A model generated the notes under the pieces. That model saw only the letters and a list, made by a program, of their open reading frames with translations. It was not told the DNA's origin and made no database searches. From Phyllobacterium zundukense (GTDB lineage Bacteria > Pseudomonadota > Alphaproteobacteria > Rhizobiales > Rhizobiaceae), in assembly GCF_025452195.1 (NCBI RefSeq), contig NZ_CP104972.1, positions 682,001 to 746,000 of the forward strand: DNA of 64,000 nucleotides, read 5' to 3'. A program made the translations under genes and the position numbers. Positions 55,030 to 63,436 of this stretch are shown here, in pieces (the first letter of the stretch is position 1; the number at the start of each line of letters is the position of its first letter).

Positions 55030-55151
55030 GCGCGTCATCGACGACCCGGATTGTGTCACGATTGACGGCAGTCAGACCAATCGGATGGCGATCGTTCAAT
55101 GGGATACGGAGAGCCGATGGTTCTGTCGCATGCAATAGCCAAAGCCACGCA
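55030..55151 (+). pseudogene. C-terminal fragment and possible right end of an IS6-family element
   Basis: The frame VTIDGSQTNRMAIVQWDTES is the region around the third DDE position of IS6 transposases (IDGSQTN is the family signature). It ends in a stop at 55136-55138. TGCAATAGCCAAAGCC (about 55130-55145) looks like an altered TGCAACAAAGCC end. Together with the fragment at 53690 it suggests one IS6 copy split by the 54 kb genes. Confidence 0.65.
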
Positions 55152-55183
55152 CGAGCTGTCAAAGACGACTGTGAGAAAGACCA

Positions 55184-56197
55184 ATGGACGCCATGACGAA
55201 ATCCGACCGTTTAAAAATATGCATCTACGGCGCTGGCGCTGTGGGCGGGACTATGGGTGTACTTCTGGCCCTGGCCGGGGCTGAAGTCAGCGTCATCGCG
55301 CATGATGCGACACTGGCGGCAATCAAACATGACGGCCTTCAATTGACGAAAGACGGCAAGACTCACCGTGTTCAGGTACGGGTCACTGCTGACCCCGCTG
55401 AACTGGCGCCGCAAGATTATGTGATAATATCCGTAAAAGCGCCCTCGCTTGCGGATGTGGCGTCACATATAGCGCCTCTATTGAGTCCTGGCACCGGGGT
55501 TATCACCGCCATGAACGGCGTCCCTTGGTGGTTTTTCGTCGGCGGCAATGGGGTACTCAGCAACACACGGCTGGCTGCCGTGGATCCACATGGGATTGTC
55601 GAAAAGTCTATACCCTTGGCCCAGACGGTCGGCTGTGTTGTCTACATGGCTTGCTCGCTCGATGCGCCGGGGAAAGTCCGGCACTATAGTGGAAATAAGC
55701 TCGTTATAGGCTATGCCGACAACAAGTCCGTGTCCGGGCTTTCAGACATTAATGACATGTTCAATTCTGCTGGTTTCTCAAGTCGGGTTACAACCACTAT
55801 CCGGCATGATATCTGGCATAAGCTGTGGGGGAACCTCAGCATAAACCCGATCAGCATGCTTACGGGTGAGACGAGCGACATTATTATCAATGATCCTCTG
55901 CTATACGAGCTCTGCCTGCGGATGATGCGTGAAGCCGAGGTGCTTGGTGATGCCATTGGTATCCCGATGGACGCTTCGACGACTGAAGTGATCGGAAGAG
56001 CCAGGACATTGGGCGCGTTCAAGACTTCGATGTTACAGGATACAGAAGCTGGAAAGCCCGTTGAGCTGGACGCCCTGCTGACGGTAGCGCATGATATCGG
56101 AAAGATCCTTGATCTGCCGACACCGTTTATCGACAGCGTGCTAGGCTTGGCGCGATTGCGTGCCCGAAAACTGGGACTTCTCGACAGGGCAGCATAA
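55184..56197 (+). CDS. panE: 2-dehydropantoate 2-reductase (ketopantoate reductase family)
   Basis: 337 residues. N-terminal Rossmann motif KICIYGAGAVGGTMGVLLA, substrate-linked Lys in VISVKAPSL, then the C-terminal all-helical domain with KLWGNLSINPISMLTGETS and the catalytic region HDIGKILDLPTPFIDSVLGL. Such enzymes make pantoate for vitamin B5, though many paralogues act on other 2-oxo acids. It stands alone, so a second, catabolic role is possible. Its last codons are found again at 27400-27482. Confidence 0.85.
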   Translation: MDAMTKSDRLKICIYGAGAVGGTMGVLLALAGAEVSVIAHDATLAAIKHDGLQLTKDGKTHRVQVRVTADPAELAPQDYVIISVKAPSLADVASHIAPLLSPGTGVITAMNGVPWWFFVGGNGVLSNTRLAAVDPHGIVEKSIPLAQTVGCVVYMACSLDAPGKVRHYSGNKLVIGYADNKSVSGLSDINDMFNSAGFSSRVTTTIRHDIWHKLWGNLSINPISMLTGETSDIIINDPLLYELCLRMMREAEVLGDAIGIPMDASTTEVIGRARTLGAFKTSMLQDTEAGKPVELDALLTVAHDIGKILDLPTPFIDSVLGLARLRARKLGLLDRAA

Positions 56198-56394
56198 TTC
56201 GATTTCTGATATCGGCATGATGAATCCGCTTGCTGGCCGGGAAGAAGGCAGCGCCCGGGCTATCTTGTCCACGGAGCCACGGCGTCGTTCAAATCCTGAC
56301 GGACTGTTGTTTTCGCGACAGACAGCGATGGATTTCGAGTGGCCGAAATAGTCTGTGTTCTCTGTGACGATCCGGTTGACCGATATCCCAGAAC

Positions 56395-56640
56395 TTATGG
56401 CAACGCACGCAAACCTTCAATGCTCTGCGTATCGAATGAGGTGATCGGCGATTGATTGCATTGGCTGAATTTCATCCCGATGTGAAACCAATCGATGATG
56501 TGGATTGTCGGCGTCGGCATCGTGCGGAGCAACCGTTTGAGGATCCCAGCGCCATCCGGGATCACCGTGACATCGCCAAAGCCGCAATACCCTTCGCGTC
56601 GAAGGTAAGAAGGGTGCGATCCGAACTGCCGTTTGATCGG
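56395..56640 (-). pseudogene. Fragment of an ISKra4-like transposase
   Basis: The minus-strand frame contains GDVTVIPDGAGILKRLLRTM, then PTIHIIDWFHIGMKFSQCNQ. The DG...DWFHI pair is the signature of the DDE core of ISKra4-family (and distantly ISL3) transposases. Start and end are missing and the fragment is flanked by unrelated DNA. Confidence 0.6.
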
Positions 56641-56709
56641 TACTGCCGGTGACGAAATAATGGCCGCCGACTTCGCCCCGCCCACCGCGGCTTGTGAACG
56701 CTGTCTCAC

Positions 56710-56819
56710 TTTTAGGGCAAGAATCTCGATTTTAAAGGCAGAATTTCATGTTTAATGGCAAAGCATCGCCATCGATTTGTTGAGTTTGCTCATTTCACCT
56801 TTAAGGGCAAAGCGACCAA
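56710..56819. repeat. Short AT-rich direct repeats (TTTAANGGCA)
   Basis: TTTTAGGGCA (56710-56719), TTTTAAAGGCA (56730-56740), GTTTAATGGCA (56750-56760) and, after a gap, CTTTAAGGGCA (56809-56819) occur in the same direction, the first three 20-21 bases apart. They lie next to the ISKra4-like fragment, so they may be the repeated end of that element. Confidence 0.5.
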
Positions 56820-56864
56820 AATGGTGTACGCCACTCAGCACCGCTCACTGACCAAACGCCCCAG

Positions 56865-58028
56865 TCATCGCCTGCCCTGAATACCTTGCGCTGCGGCGAG
56901 TGCGAGGCAAAGCAGGCCGAGGGTCAGCGCAAATCCCTGGATACCGACTAGTTCCATGACCGCGCCGGTAACCGGCGGACCAGCGATGCCGCCGACACCC
57001 CATACCATGGCGAAAGCCGCATTGCCGGCCATAAGCATCGAGCCGGAAAAGCGTTCCCCTAGTTCGATCAGAGCCATGGTGTAAATACCGAACGACGTGG
57101 CGCCCCAAACGAACACGATCGGCCAGGCAAACACCGAATTGAACGACAGCGGTAACAGCAGACAGCCAAGCGCCGTCGTCAGCGCGCACAACATCAGCGC
57201 CCGCTTCGAGCCCTGCCTTTCGGCCAACATACCGAGGGGAACCTGCAGCGCGACATTGCCGGCGACAAAGACAGCGAGCAGCGTTGATATCCTGGCTTCC
57301 GGGCTGCCGTAACCTTGACCATAGGTCGACATCAGCGCCAGCGTTACTTGCTCGAAAGCGGCAGCGGTAAACACCGCGAACAGTAGCAGCGACGCCCGGG
57401 GTACGAAACGTCTGACGGAAGCCTGCTGCGCATGGCCATTGTCGAACTTGGGCAGTTTCGGCAGCACCCTGAGCAGACAAAGTCCGCACAGCACGAAAGC
57501 CGTGATGCCGACCAGGAAAGGCGGCCAGCCGTGCGTTCCAACGACGGTCAGGGTGAGCGGCCCCAACGCAAAGCCGGCGGAAATCACTGACGTATAGACG
57601 CCCATTATGCGGCCGCGCTTTGCCGGTGGCGTCAGCGCGATCATCCAAGTTTCGCTGATCACGTAGAGCGGATTGACCGCAAACCCGAGCAGGAAGCGGA
57701 GCGGAAACCACAAGAGGGCGTTCTGCTGCCAGCCGATAAGTGCAAGCAGCAGAGCTGCCAGGCCGGCGCACGACAGCGCAGTTCGCCCTGCCCCGAAGCG
57801 TCGTGACAGCCATGGGATGAGCGGCGCCGACAGGATAAAACCAAGCGGCGTCATCGCCGCCGACAAGCCGATCGTGCCGGGCGACATGCCTTGCCGCTGC
57901 AGGATAAAACTGAGCAAAGGATAGCTCAGCCCTTGCGCGATAGCGAAGACAGAAACCGTCGCTATAATGCCTGCTAGCGCCGGCCACGGCTGTGCGTTCA
58001 ATTGAATCTGCAACTCGTCATTTGTCAT
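56865..58028 (-). CDS. MFS transporter (YcaD/UMF-like)
   Basis: About 387 residues with 12 predicted membrane helices. The inter-helix A-loop is around LSRRFGAGRTALSC and the second-half one near LAERQGSKRALMLC. KPFRIGLS-like elements are missing, but PLLSFILQRQGMSPGTIGLS and RFLLGFAVNPLYVISETWM resemble the YcaD/CynX-like exporters. ATG 58026-58028 follows GGAGC. The substrate is unknown. It lies alone between IS relics. Confidence 0.88.
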   Translation of the reverse strand: MTNDELQIQLNAQPWPALAGIIATVSVFAIAQGLSYPLLSFILQRQGMSPGTIGLSAAMTPLGFILSAPLIPWLSRRFGAGRTALSCAGLAALLLALIGWQQNALLWFPLRFLLGFAVNPLYVISETWMIALTPPAKRGRIMGVYTSVISAGFALGPLTLTVVGTHGWPPFLVGITAFVLCGLCLLRVLPKLPKFDNGHAQQASVRRFVPRASLLLFAVFTAAAFEQVTLALMSTYGQGYGSPEARISTLLAVFVAGNVALQVPLGMLAERQGSKRALMLCALTTALGCLLLPLSFNSVFAWPIVFVWGATSFGIYTMALIELGERFSGSMLMAGNAAFAMVWGVGGIAGPPVTGAVMELVGIQGFALTLGLLCLALAAAQGIQGRR

Positions 58029-58276
58029 GGTTTGCTCCAAAACGCTCAGCCAGAGACGCGCTCTGCTCGGCTTTAAGACTCTTCTCACGACCATTGAGCT
58101 TCCGACGAACCGACAGAATTGGCGAAGTGCGGGTTGTCACTCTGGCGAACATCCTCACCTGTTCCTTTGAATCCACTACCCCAACTTCCTTGAGTCGATC
58201 CAATCCTACAATCGCGATGATGTAGCGGCCATCAGTTTCTAAGCGGATCCAGTTCCAGAGGAGACGGCAAGCGAAT

Positions 58277-58979
58277 TTCGAAGTGTAGGGATGGATTCTA
58301 TTTCGAAGTGCGACACGTTAATAATATCAACGTGTTGGCTTTGGAGAAGAATGCATGCCTCGCCTCTACGTGCAGCTCGATCTGGATGAATGTCGCAAAC
58401 TGTATCGATATTGAGAAAAGAAACTGCCCGTCGATGAGATAGCCAGACTGCTCGGCAGGCATCGTTCGACGATTTATCGCGAACTGAACGCAACCATTTC
58501 CACGACCCGCAATTCAAACAATATAGCGGCTATTACCCGCTGACGGCCAACGACCTGTGTTTGCGTCGCCGTCATGTCCGGCGCAAGCTTGTCCGTTATC
58601 CAGGTTTGCGCGCTATGGTGATCGATCGTCTGCGCAACTGGTCACCCGAACAGATCGCCGGACGATTGAAGAGCGATGGCATCAATCCTTTTCGGATCTG
58701 CACGGAAACCATCTATCGGTTCGCTTATAGTCAGCATGGCGGCGAGCTGATGCTGTACCGGTATTTGCCGGAAGGCCGCCGGGCACGCCGCCGTGGCAGC
58801 CGTAAGCCGCGCGGCTCATATCCCCGTGAACTGCAGCATTCGCAAGCGCCCCCGATGCGATCAAGGAACGCAGCAATTCCGGCCATTGAGAGTGCGATTT
58901 GATGGTGTTCCGAAAGGCATACGGTCAGAGCAATCTCACCTCGCTGGTCGAACGCAAAAGCGTCGAGGATTGAATGACA
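58277..58979 (+). pseudogene. Decayed IS30-family transposase and left end
   Basis: ATG 58355 opens MPRLYVQLDLDECRKLYRY, then an in-frame TGA, then EKKLPVDEIARLLGRHRSTI and YRELN, the IS30 helix-turn-helix. Near 58490 a base is lost; the next frame continues HFHDPQFKQYSGYYPLTAND, RLRNWSPEQIAGRLKSDGI and later DLMVFRKAYGQSNLTSLVER, from the start of the DDE core, before a stop. The acidic triad is not complete. Upstream ACACGTT (58313-58319) pairs with AACGTGT (58329-58335), a feature of IS30 left ends. The right end is missing. Confidence 0.8.
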
Positions 58980-59082
58980 AGCGATAAGAAGGTCCATAGA
59001 ATACTTTCGGTTCGCTGATAACGGCGAATGAAAGGACACAAGGATCATTTCCCTTGATGGATCAACAGGCCGCGCTCGAAAA

Positions 59083-59994
59083 ATGATGGACATGGCTAAG
59101 TCGCACTATTTCGATATCGTCTCGCCCGAGTTTCACGCAAACCGTTTTCCGACGCTCGATCGCATGCGAGCCGAAGGTCCCGTGGTTCGCATACAGTTGC
59201 CGATAGTTGGCCAGACCTGGCTGGCCGTCACACATGGCAGCTGCGCAATGTTGATGAAGGATTTGCGCGCGACCCTGACTCAGGCGCGAATAGTAAGGGT
59301 CCTGCCGAGGACGATCAGCCTTTTGGCGCTCAATATGATGGGTCATGATGATCCTCAGCACCGTCGCACCTGCGTAGCCTCGTTGAGCCAGCGTTCCAGC
59401 GCAAGACGATAGATGCCTTGAAACCGATAATCGAAGACATTGCCGATCGGCTTCTCGACAGGCTGAAGGGGAGAACGGAGGCCGAACTCATGCTTGAATT
59501 TTGTCGGGATCTGCCACTTTCAGTCATCTGTGCGATGCTTGGCCTGCCGGAAGAAGATCATGACCGATCAAGAACTGGGCGGGCTAAAGGACACCGCCAA
59601 TATTGGCGCGGTTATCCGCGCTATTCCCGGTAATCCGTGTCCTTCGCTACCTTCGCCGAGTTTCGCGACCGCAGGGAGGAGCACTATCCGTTGCAAGGCT
59701 GCGTGACGCTGAAACGGTCGGACCACCTCTCAGTGAAGATGAATTGGTGTCGATGATCTTCCTCCTCTTCGGCGCTGGACAGGAAACCACACCCCATCTG
59801 ATCGCCGGAGGACTCTTCGCGTTGCTGTCGCATGAGGATCAGCGACGTCAGCGGCAAAACGATCCAGGCCTGATGCCGACCTGCGTCGAAGAGTGCCTGC
59901 GCTACGTCTCACCAGTGCAGATGACCAAGCCACGCTTTTGCAACCCAAGATTTAGTCTGGCAGGGACGGCAATTCCGCCGGGACCGACGCAGTG
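59083..59994 (+). pseudogene. Cytochrome P450 pseudogene
   Basis: Three frames in turn give parts of one P450: the N-terminal SHYFDIVSPEFHANRFPTLD and HDDPQHRR; then from ~59400 FQRKTIDALKPIIEDIADRL and LPLSVICAMLGLPEEDHDR; then the I helix LLFGAGQETTPHLIAGG and the ExxR segment EECLRYVSPVQ. The haem-binding Cys loop is absent: the frame stops after AGTAIPPGPTQ. So at least three frameshifts and a C-terminal truncation. With intact sequence it would be a class I bacterial P450. Confidence 0.85.
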
Positions 59995-60559
59995 ATGCGA
60001 CGTATGCCGGCGTGGTCGGAAACGGCGTGCTCGTCCTGCAACGCAAAGGCGGTTGTCCGAACGGTGTTGCAACTCCGAATAATTTCGTTTCAGTCTCGCC
60101 GCGGGAAATCAACTTCTCCATAATCTTTGTCCTTCCCCCAGGATTAATTTTCGCCCTTGACTGGCCGATTTCATCAACATGGCTCTGGATACTGAGCCGA
60201 TCCAGCGAGGCAAGCGGCAGGTTGATAAAGATCTTCAGCCGCCGGCCGAGTTCCGCCATTGCCCGGGAAGCGATTTTTGTTCTGAGTCTGGTTCGAGTCC
60301 GATCAAACCTCCCGCCCCTGTGCGAATTCGCATTTGGAGCATCGCCCAGTATTTGATCTAGCGAACTAAGAATTGCGCGCTCCACATGCCTCGGAGCAAG
60401 TGCGCCGCTCGCTTACCATGAACCAATGTCTAACGTTCTGATACGAGGGTATAATATAAAACGCCTACAATTTTCCCCAAAACTATAATGATTGCGGCGG
60501 CGATCCGTTGCTGTTGTGGCAACGCCCGCTTATGGCGGGAAATGTTGATTGGAACGCAA
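59995..60559. other. Stretch without an assignable gene
   Basis: Frames are open on both strands between about 59909 and 60385 (on the minus strand, LGRRLKIFINLPLASLDRLS), but with no signal for either strand and no recognised family. Nothing clear is seen in 60390-60559. Confidence 0.35.
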
Positions 60560-60787
60560 ATGCCTAGTAGATCAATGAATGGAGAAACTCCCCAGGCGGC
60601 CAACCAAACGCGTAGCCTCCAGGTCACCATAGACGGCCTCAAAGCCAACCTCGACTGTGCCGTGGAGGCAGCGTTTCTTCATGGCGCGACCGAATGGGTT
60701 CGTCTTAATCACCCAACACATTACGAGCGGCTGCTCATGAGATTTGACGACAGCGCCTTGCTGGGCGCGCGCAGGTATCTCCACTGA
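60560..60787 (+). CDS. Small protein of unknown function preceding the ADP-ribosyltransferase-like gene
   Basis: 75 residues from ATG 60560 (GGAA upstream; ATG 60542 is possible). It reads SLQVTIDGLKANLDCAVEAA then FLHGATEWVRLNHPTHYERL, a mixed helical soluble protein. Nine bases separate its stop from the next ATG, and the TGA sits against the GAGG of that gene, so the two are translationally coupled. Its place is that of an antitoxin or immunity gene, but no known antitoxin family is recognised. Confidence 0.5.
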   Translation: MPSRSMNGETPQAANQTRSLQVTIDGLKANLDCAVEAAFLHGATEWVRLNHPTHYERLLMRFDDSALLGARRYLH

Positions 60788-60796
60788 GGTCGTACG

Positions 60797-61264
60797 ATGT
60801 CCACATTCACTCTGATCCTGTGCCACGGCACCGATGCCGATTTCAGAGGCTTCGACTTTAGCGAGTGCAACGACAGCGGTGCATTCGGCCGCGGATTCTA
60901 TTTCTCCAACGATATGGAGCTTGAGCGGCAATATTCGAATGGTCTCGATCCGGTCGTCGCCAAGGTGACACTGCGGAACCCTTATGTTCTTGATAAACGT
61001 CTTTCGTACGATGAGTGGATCGCAGCCACGAGAATTTTTCGGCCGATCGAGCGTGCACGCGAGAGATTGATAGGATTGGGGTATGACGGGGTTCTGCTCC
61101 TGCAAGACAGCTACGTCGAAGTCGTCGCTTTCTACCCGAGACAGATTCAAAGCTTCGACCGCAGCCCCGATCTCGCAATTCCGGATACGCGAAAACGGAA
61201 CACCCCGCCCTTGTTGAAGCTCAGATCCTTCTTGGGGCGATTTCGAACATATCCCTCAAGCTGA
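60797..61264 (+). CDS. ADP-ribosyltransferase-fold protein (ART, polyvalent-protein type)
   Basis: 155 residues. ILCHGTDADFRGFDFSECND then GAFGRGFYFSND resembles the ADP-ribosyltransferase core: His10-Gly11-Thr12 for NAD binding and the GxGxYFS strand with Tyr35. GYDGVLLLQ and VEVVAFYPRQIQS are the later core strands, with Glu or Gln near the end. This matches the H-Y-[E/Q] class found in phage/plasmid polyvalent proteins and toxins. GAGG lies seven bases before ATG. The C-terminal 35 residues are basic (KRNTPPLLKLRSFLGRF). A toxin-like role is inferred from fold and neighbours. Confidence 0.65.
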   Translation: MSTFTLILCHGTDADFRGFDFSECNDSGAFGRGFYFSNDMELERQYSNGLDPVVAKVTLRNPYVLDKRLSYDEWIAATRIFRPIERARERLIGLGYDGVLLLQDSYVEVVAFYPRQIQSFDRSPDLAIPDTRKRNTPPLLKLRSFLGRFRTYPSS

Positions 61265-61317
61265 ACATTAGTTGGTGTTCATGAACTCGCTGAAGAATGA
61301 AAGAACGGAGAACGAGT

Positions 61318-61989
61318 ATGCCTCTTGGAATCGCCAAAAAATTGCTGCTGGGTCTTGCGCTGGGAATAACCTCTCTGATGTCGTTGTCGCTAGAAAGCAA
61401 TGCACAAAGCACGATGATGAAGTCAAACAACCAGCCTAGCGCCGCCCAAACATCCAGTCACGTCAATGTACGCGGGACAATCGAAAGCATCGCCGGAAAG
61501 ACGTTGGTTATCAAAACGCTGGAAGGCGGCGAGACAGCAATCACCCTTGCAGACGATTTGACTGTCAACACCTTGACCAAGGCGTCGATAGACAACATCA
61601 AACAAGGTGATTTTGTCGGCATTGCCAATGTTCCGACAAGCGGAGGCACCAGCAGTGCGCTCGAAGTCGTCATTTTCCCGGCAGCCCTCAAGGGTACTGG
61701 TGAGGGCAACTATGCATGGGATCTGAAGCCGAACAGCAGCATGACCAATGCGACCGTTGCAAATGCCGTCAAGGGCGTAGACGGTCACACCGTCACAGTC
61801 ACCTATCGCGGCGGTCAAAAGAAGATCGCGATCCCGGACAATACGCCCATCGTGGCATTGGCTGTCGGGAAAGCAGATGATCTAAAGGCTGGTGCTGCAG
61901 TGTTTGCCCCCTCGGAATTCGGAGCCGATAGCAAGTTCACCTCACATCGTGTCGTCGTCGGCACTGATGGCGTGGTCCCACCAATGTAA
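61318..61989 (+). CDS. Exported protein with DUF5666-like repeats
   Basis: 223 residues from ATG 61318 (GGAG seven bases before). A signal peptide (KKLLLGLALGITSLMSLSLE) is followed by two beta-rich modules: VNVRGTIESIAGKTLVIKTL with FVGIANV, and KGVDGHTVTVTYRGGQKKIA with VALAVG. GTIESI...LVIKT, then a statement about exposure (IKQGDFVGI), is the form of DUF5666/OB-like extracytoplasmic domains. Function unknown. It is transcribed alone after the ART gene. Confidence 0.65.
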   Translation: MPLGIAKKLLLGLALGITSLMSLSLESNAQSTMMKSNNQPSAAQTSSHVNVRGTIESIAGKTLVIKTLEGGETAITLADDLTVNTLTKASIDNIKQGDFVGIANVPTSGGTSSALEVVIFPAALKGTGEGNYAWDLKPNSSMTNATVANAVKGVDGHTVTVTYRGGQKKIAIPDNTPIVALAVGKADDLKAGAAVFAPSEFGADSKFTSHRVVVGTDGVVPPM

Positions 61990-63060
61990 CGGCGGTCTGC
62001 CAGCAAAGTTCACCGTAAATGATCGAGCGCCAAATGATGGCCGAGCTCTCGCACTATCTCGGCCATCTATGGCGATTTGGGATTGTTCTTTCCCTCGACA
62101 ACCATATTGCAGAAAAGCTTGTCGAACAGACATGCATCTGTGCGCTTGAGAGCGATCCATGGCCGATATGACGAGAACAGCGACACCTAAAAGAGACAGG
62201 ACCGAAAACACACTCACGGGTCCGAGCGTCAACTCATTCCATATAAGATTAAGCCTATCTATCCGTCGATAACCCCCGCGTTGCGCCCTGCAATAACAGC
62301 GGCGGGTAAATGCGCCGTCAATAGCGCCTTGATATTATCCAACAAAAGATGCTCGGTGGAGGGACACCACCACCGCTTCCGAGCATGTTTCTATAAGCAG
62401 AATTTCCTTTTTCTATTCGTCAAAATCTTGGATGTTATTGGTTCTAAGGGCCTTTGCCCGGGCGCATGTCAGCATTCCGCTGAGCTTGGGTCTTTGGCTT
62501 GTCGACCAAAAATCGCATTAGCTGCCCTGGAATGCCTTGCTTATCTGTTTTGGTCGAGGGAAACACTCGCCGAGATTCTTGAGTGTGACCCGATTTTGGT
62601 GAAGGAGTGAGCTGAAGGGCGAGAGCCGGTTCCGCCTCAACTTGCCGCTTGGCTAGAGCCATTGGCGCTGGCGCATGCCACGGCGGGAATCCTGACCGCC
62701 TATGGGTTAAGAAAGCCGCGTGGGTGCGACTCAATCGCGCTTCCTGCTGGCGGTTGAAGGTGTGCGCCAGACAAGCCTTGCAGTCGCAAACCATGCCGGA
62801 TAAAAGTTATTCCCAACGCCCAGCACAAGATTGACGTGTCGCAGCTGGCTGCAATGATTACCCAGCTTGAAAGCGTCGTTCCGGGTGCAGCAAAGACCCG
62901 GGGAGATTTCCGCAATATCCGCATACAATGCAAGAGCGTGTCGCCTGTCCCGCCAATCTCGCCGGAGCGGACCCCGCCCCCGATTCTGTCCATAATGGCT
63001 ATTTAAGCTAATTGGTCGCAACAGCCAAAGCGAACTTTGGTTATATCCCTTTCGACTAAC
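61990..63060. other. Gene-poor stretch before hipBA
   Basis: About 1 kb without a well-supported gene. A minus-strand frame (61942-62232) starting near TTG has a hydrophobic start (VFSVLSLLGVAVLVISAM) and could be a small membrane protein, but its end overlaps the previous gene. Another plus-strand frame (about 62810-63005, AQHKIDVSQLAAMITQLESV) has no start site. I would not call either. Confidence 0.4.
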
Positions 63061-63061
63061 C

Positions 63062-63164
63062 ATTATACGTAAAAGCGTATAATCTTGTTTTAGGCGCCTT
63101 CGCGTATATCTCAGATTTAAACGCAAACACGTATATTGACGAGTTATACGGCCTCGCGTATATT
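63062..63164. promoter_or_regulatory. Four hipBA operators at exact 27-bp spacing
   Basis: Each operator has the plan [TTAnnCG]-N6-[CGTATAt]. O1: ATTATACG 63062-63069, CGTATAAT 63076-63083 (perfect). O2: TTTAGGCG 63089-63096, CGTATATC 63103-63110. O3: TTTAAACG 63116-63123, CGTATATT 63130-63137. O4: GTTATACG 63143-63150, CGTATATT 63157-63164. Centres lie at 63072.5, 63099.5, 63126.5 and 63153.5. In E. coli, HipB also binds four dyads upstream of hipBA; the same plan is likely here with a different sequence. Confidence 0.85.
63136..63164 (+). promoter_or_regulatory. hipBA promoter
   Basis: TTGACG (63136-63141), 17 bases, TATATT (63159-63164), a good sigma-70-type promoter. Operator O4 fills the spacer and the -10 hexamer, so HipB binding would block polymerase. 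The start of transcription would be near 63171, close to the GGAGG of hipB. Confidence 0.7.
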
Positions 63165-63181
63165 GATGATGGAGGCTCGTC

Positions 63182-63436
63182 ATGACCGATTCCATTGCCC
63201 GCACTGAAAAACAGCTGGGCGCTATTATCCGCCGCGCCCGTAAACAATCCGGCCTGACGCAGGGGGCTTTAGGCGATCTGATCCATCTGCGCCAGGGGAC
63301 GATCTCACGTCTTGAAGCCGGACAGCCTGCCGTCCAGTTGCGCACGCTGATGGAGGCGCTCTCCGCCCTCAAGCTGGAACTGGTAATCCGTCCCCGGACG
63401 CAGGCCAGCGCTTCCGACATCGAGGATATATTCTGA
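63182..63436 (+). CDS. hipB: HipB-like antitoxin, helix-turn-helix regulator
   Basis: 84 residues: an XRE/Cro-type helix-turn-helix with SGLTQGALGDLIHLRQGTISRL and a short C-terminal extension (LSALKLELVIRPRTQ). Such proteins neutralise HipA and repress their own operon through dyads upstream. GGAGG lies six bases before the ATG. It overlaps the hipA start (TGATG). Its operators are the four dyads described. Confidence 0.9.
   Translation: MTDSIARTEKQLGAIIRRARKQSGLTQGALGDLIHLRQGTISRLEAGQPAVQLRTLMEALSALKLELVIRPRTQASASDIEDIF

Noticed and set aside
60012..60356. Open frame on the plus strand after the P450 relic
   Set aside because: Open frames exist on both strands with no ribosome site or family, so neither could be called.
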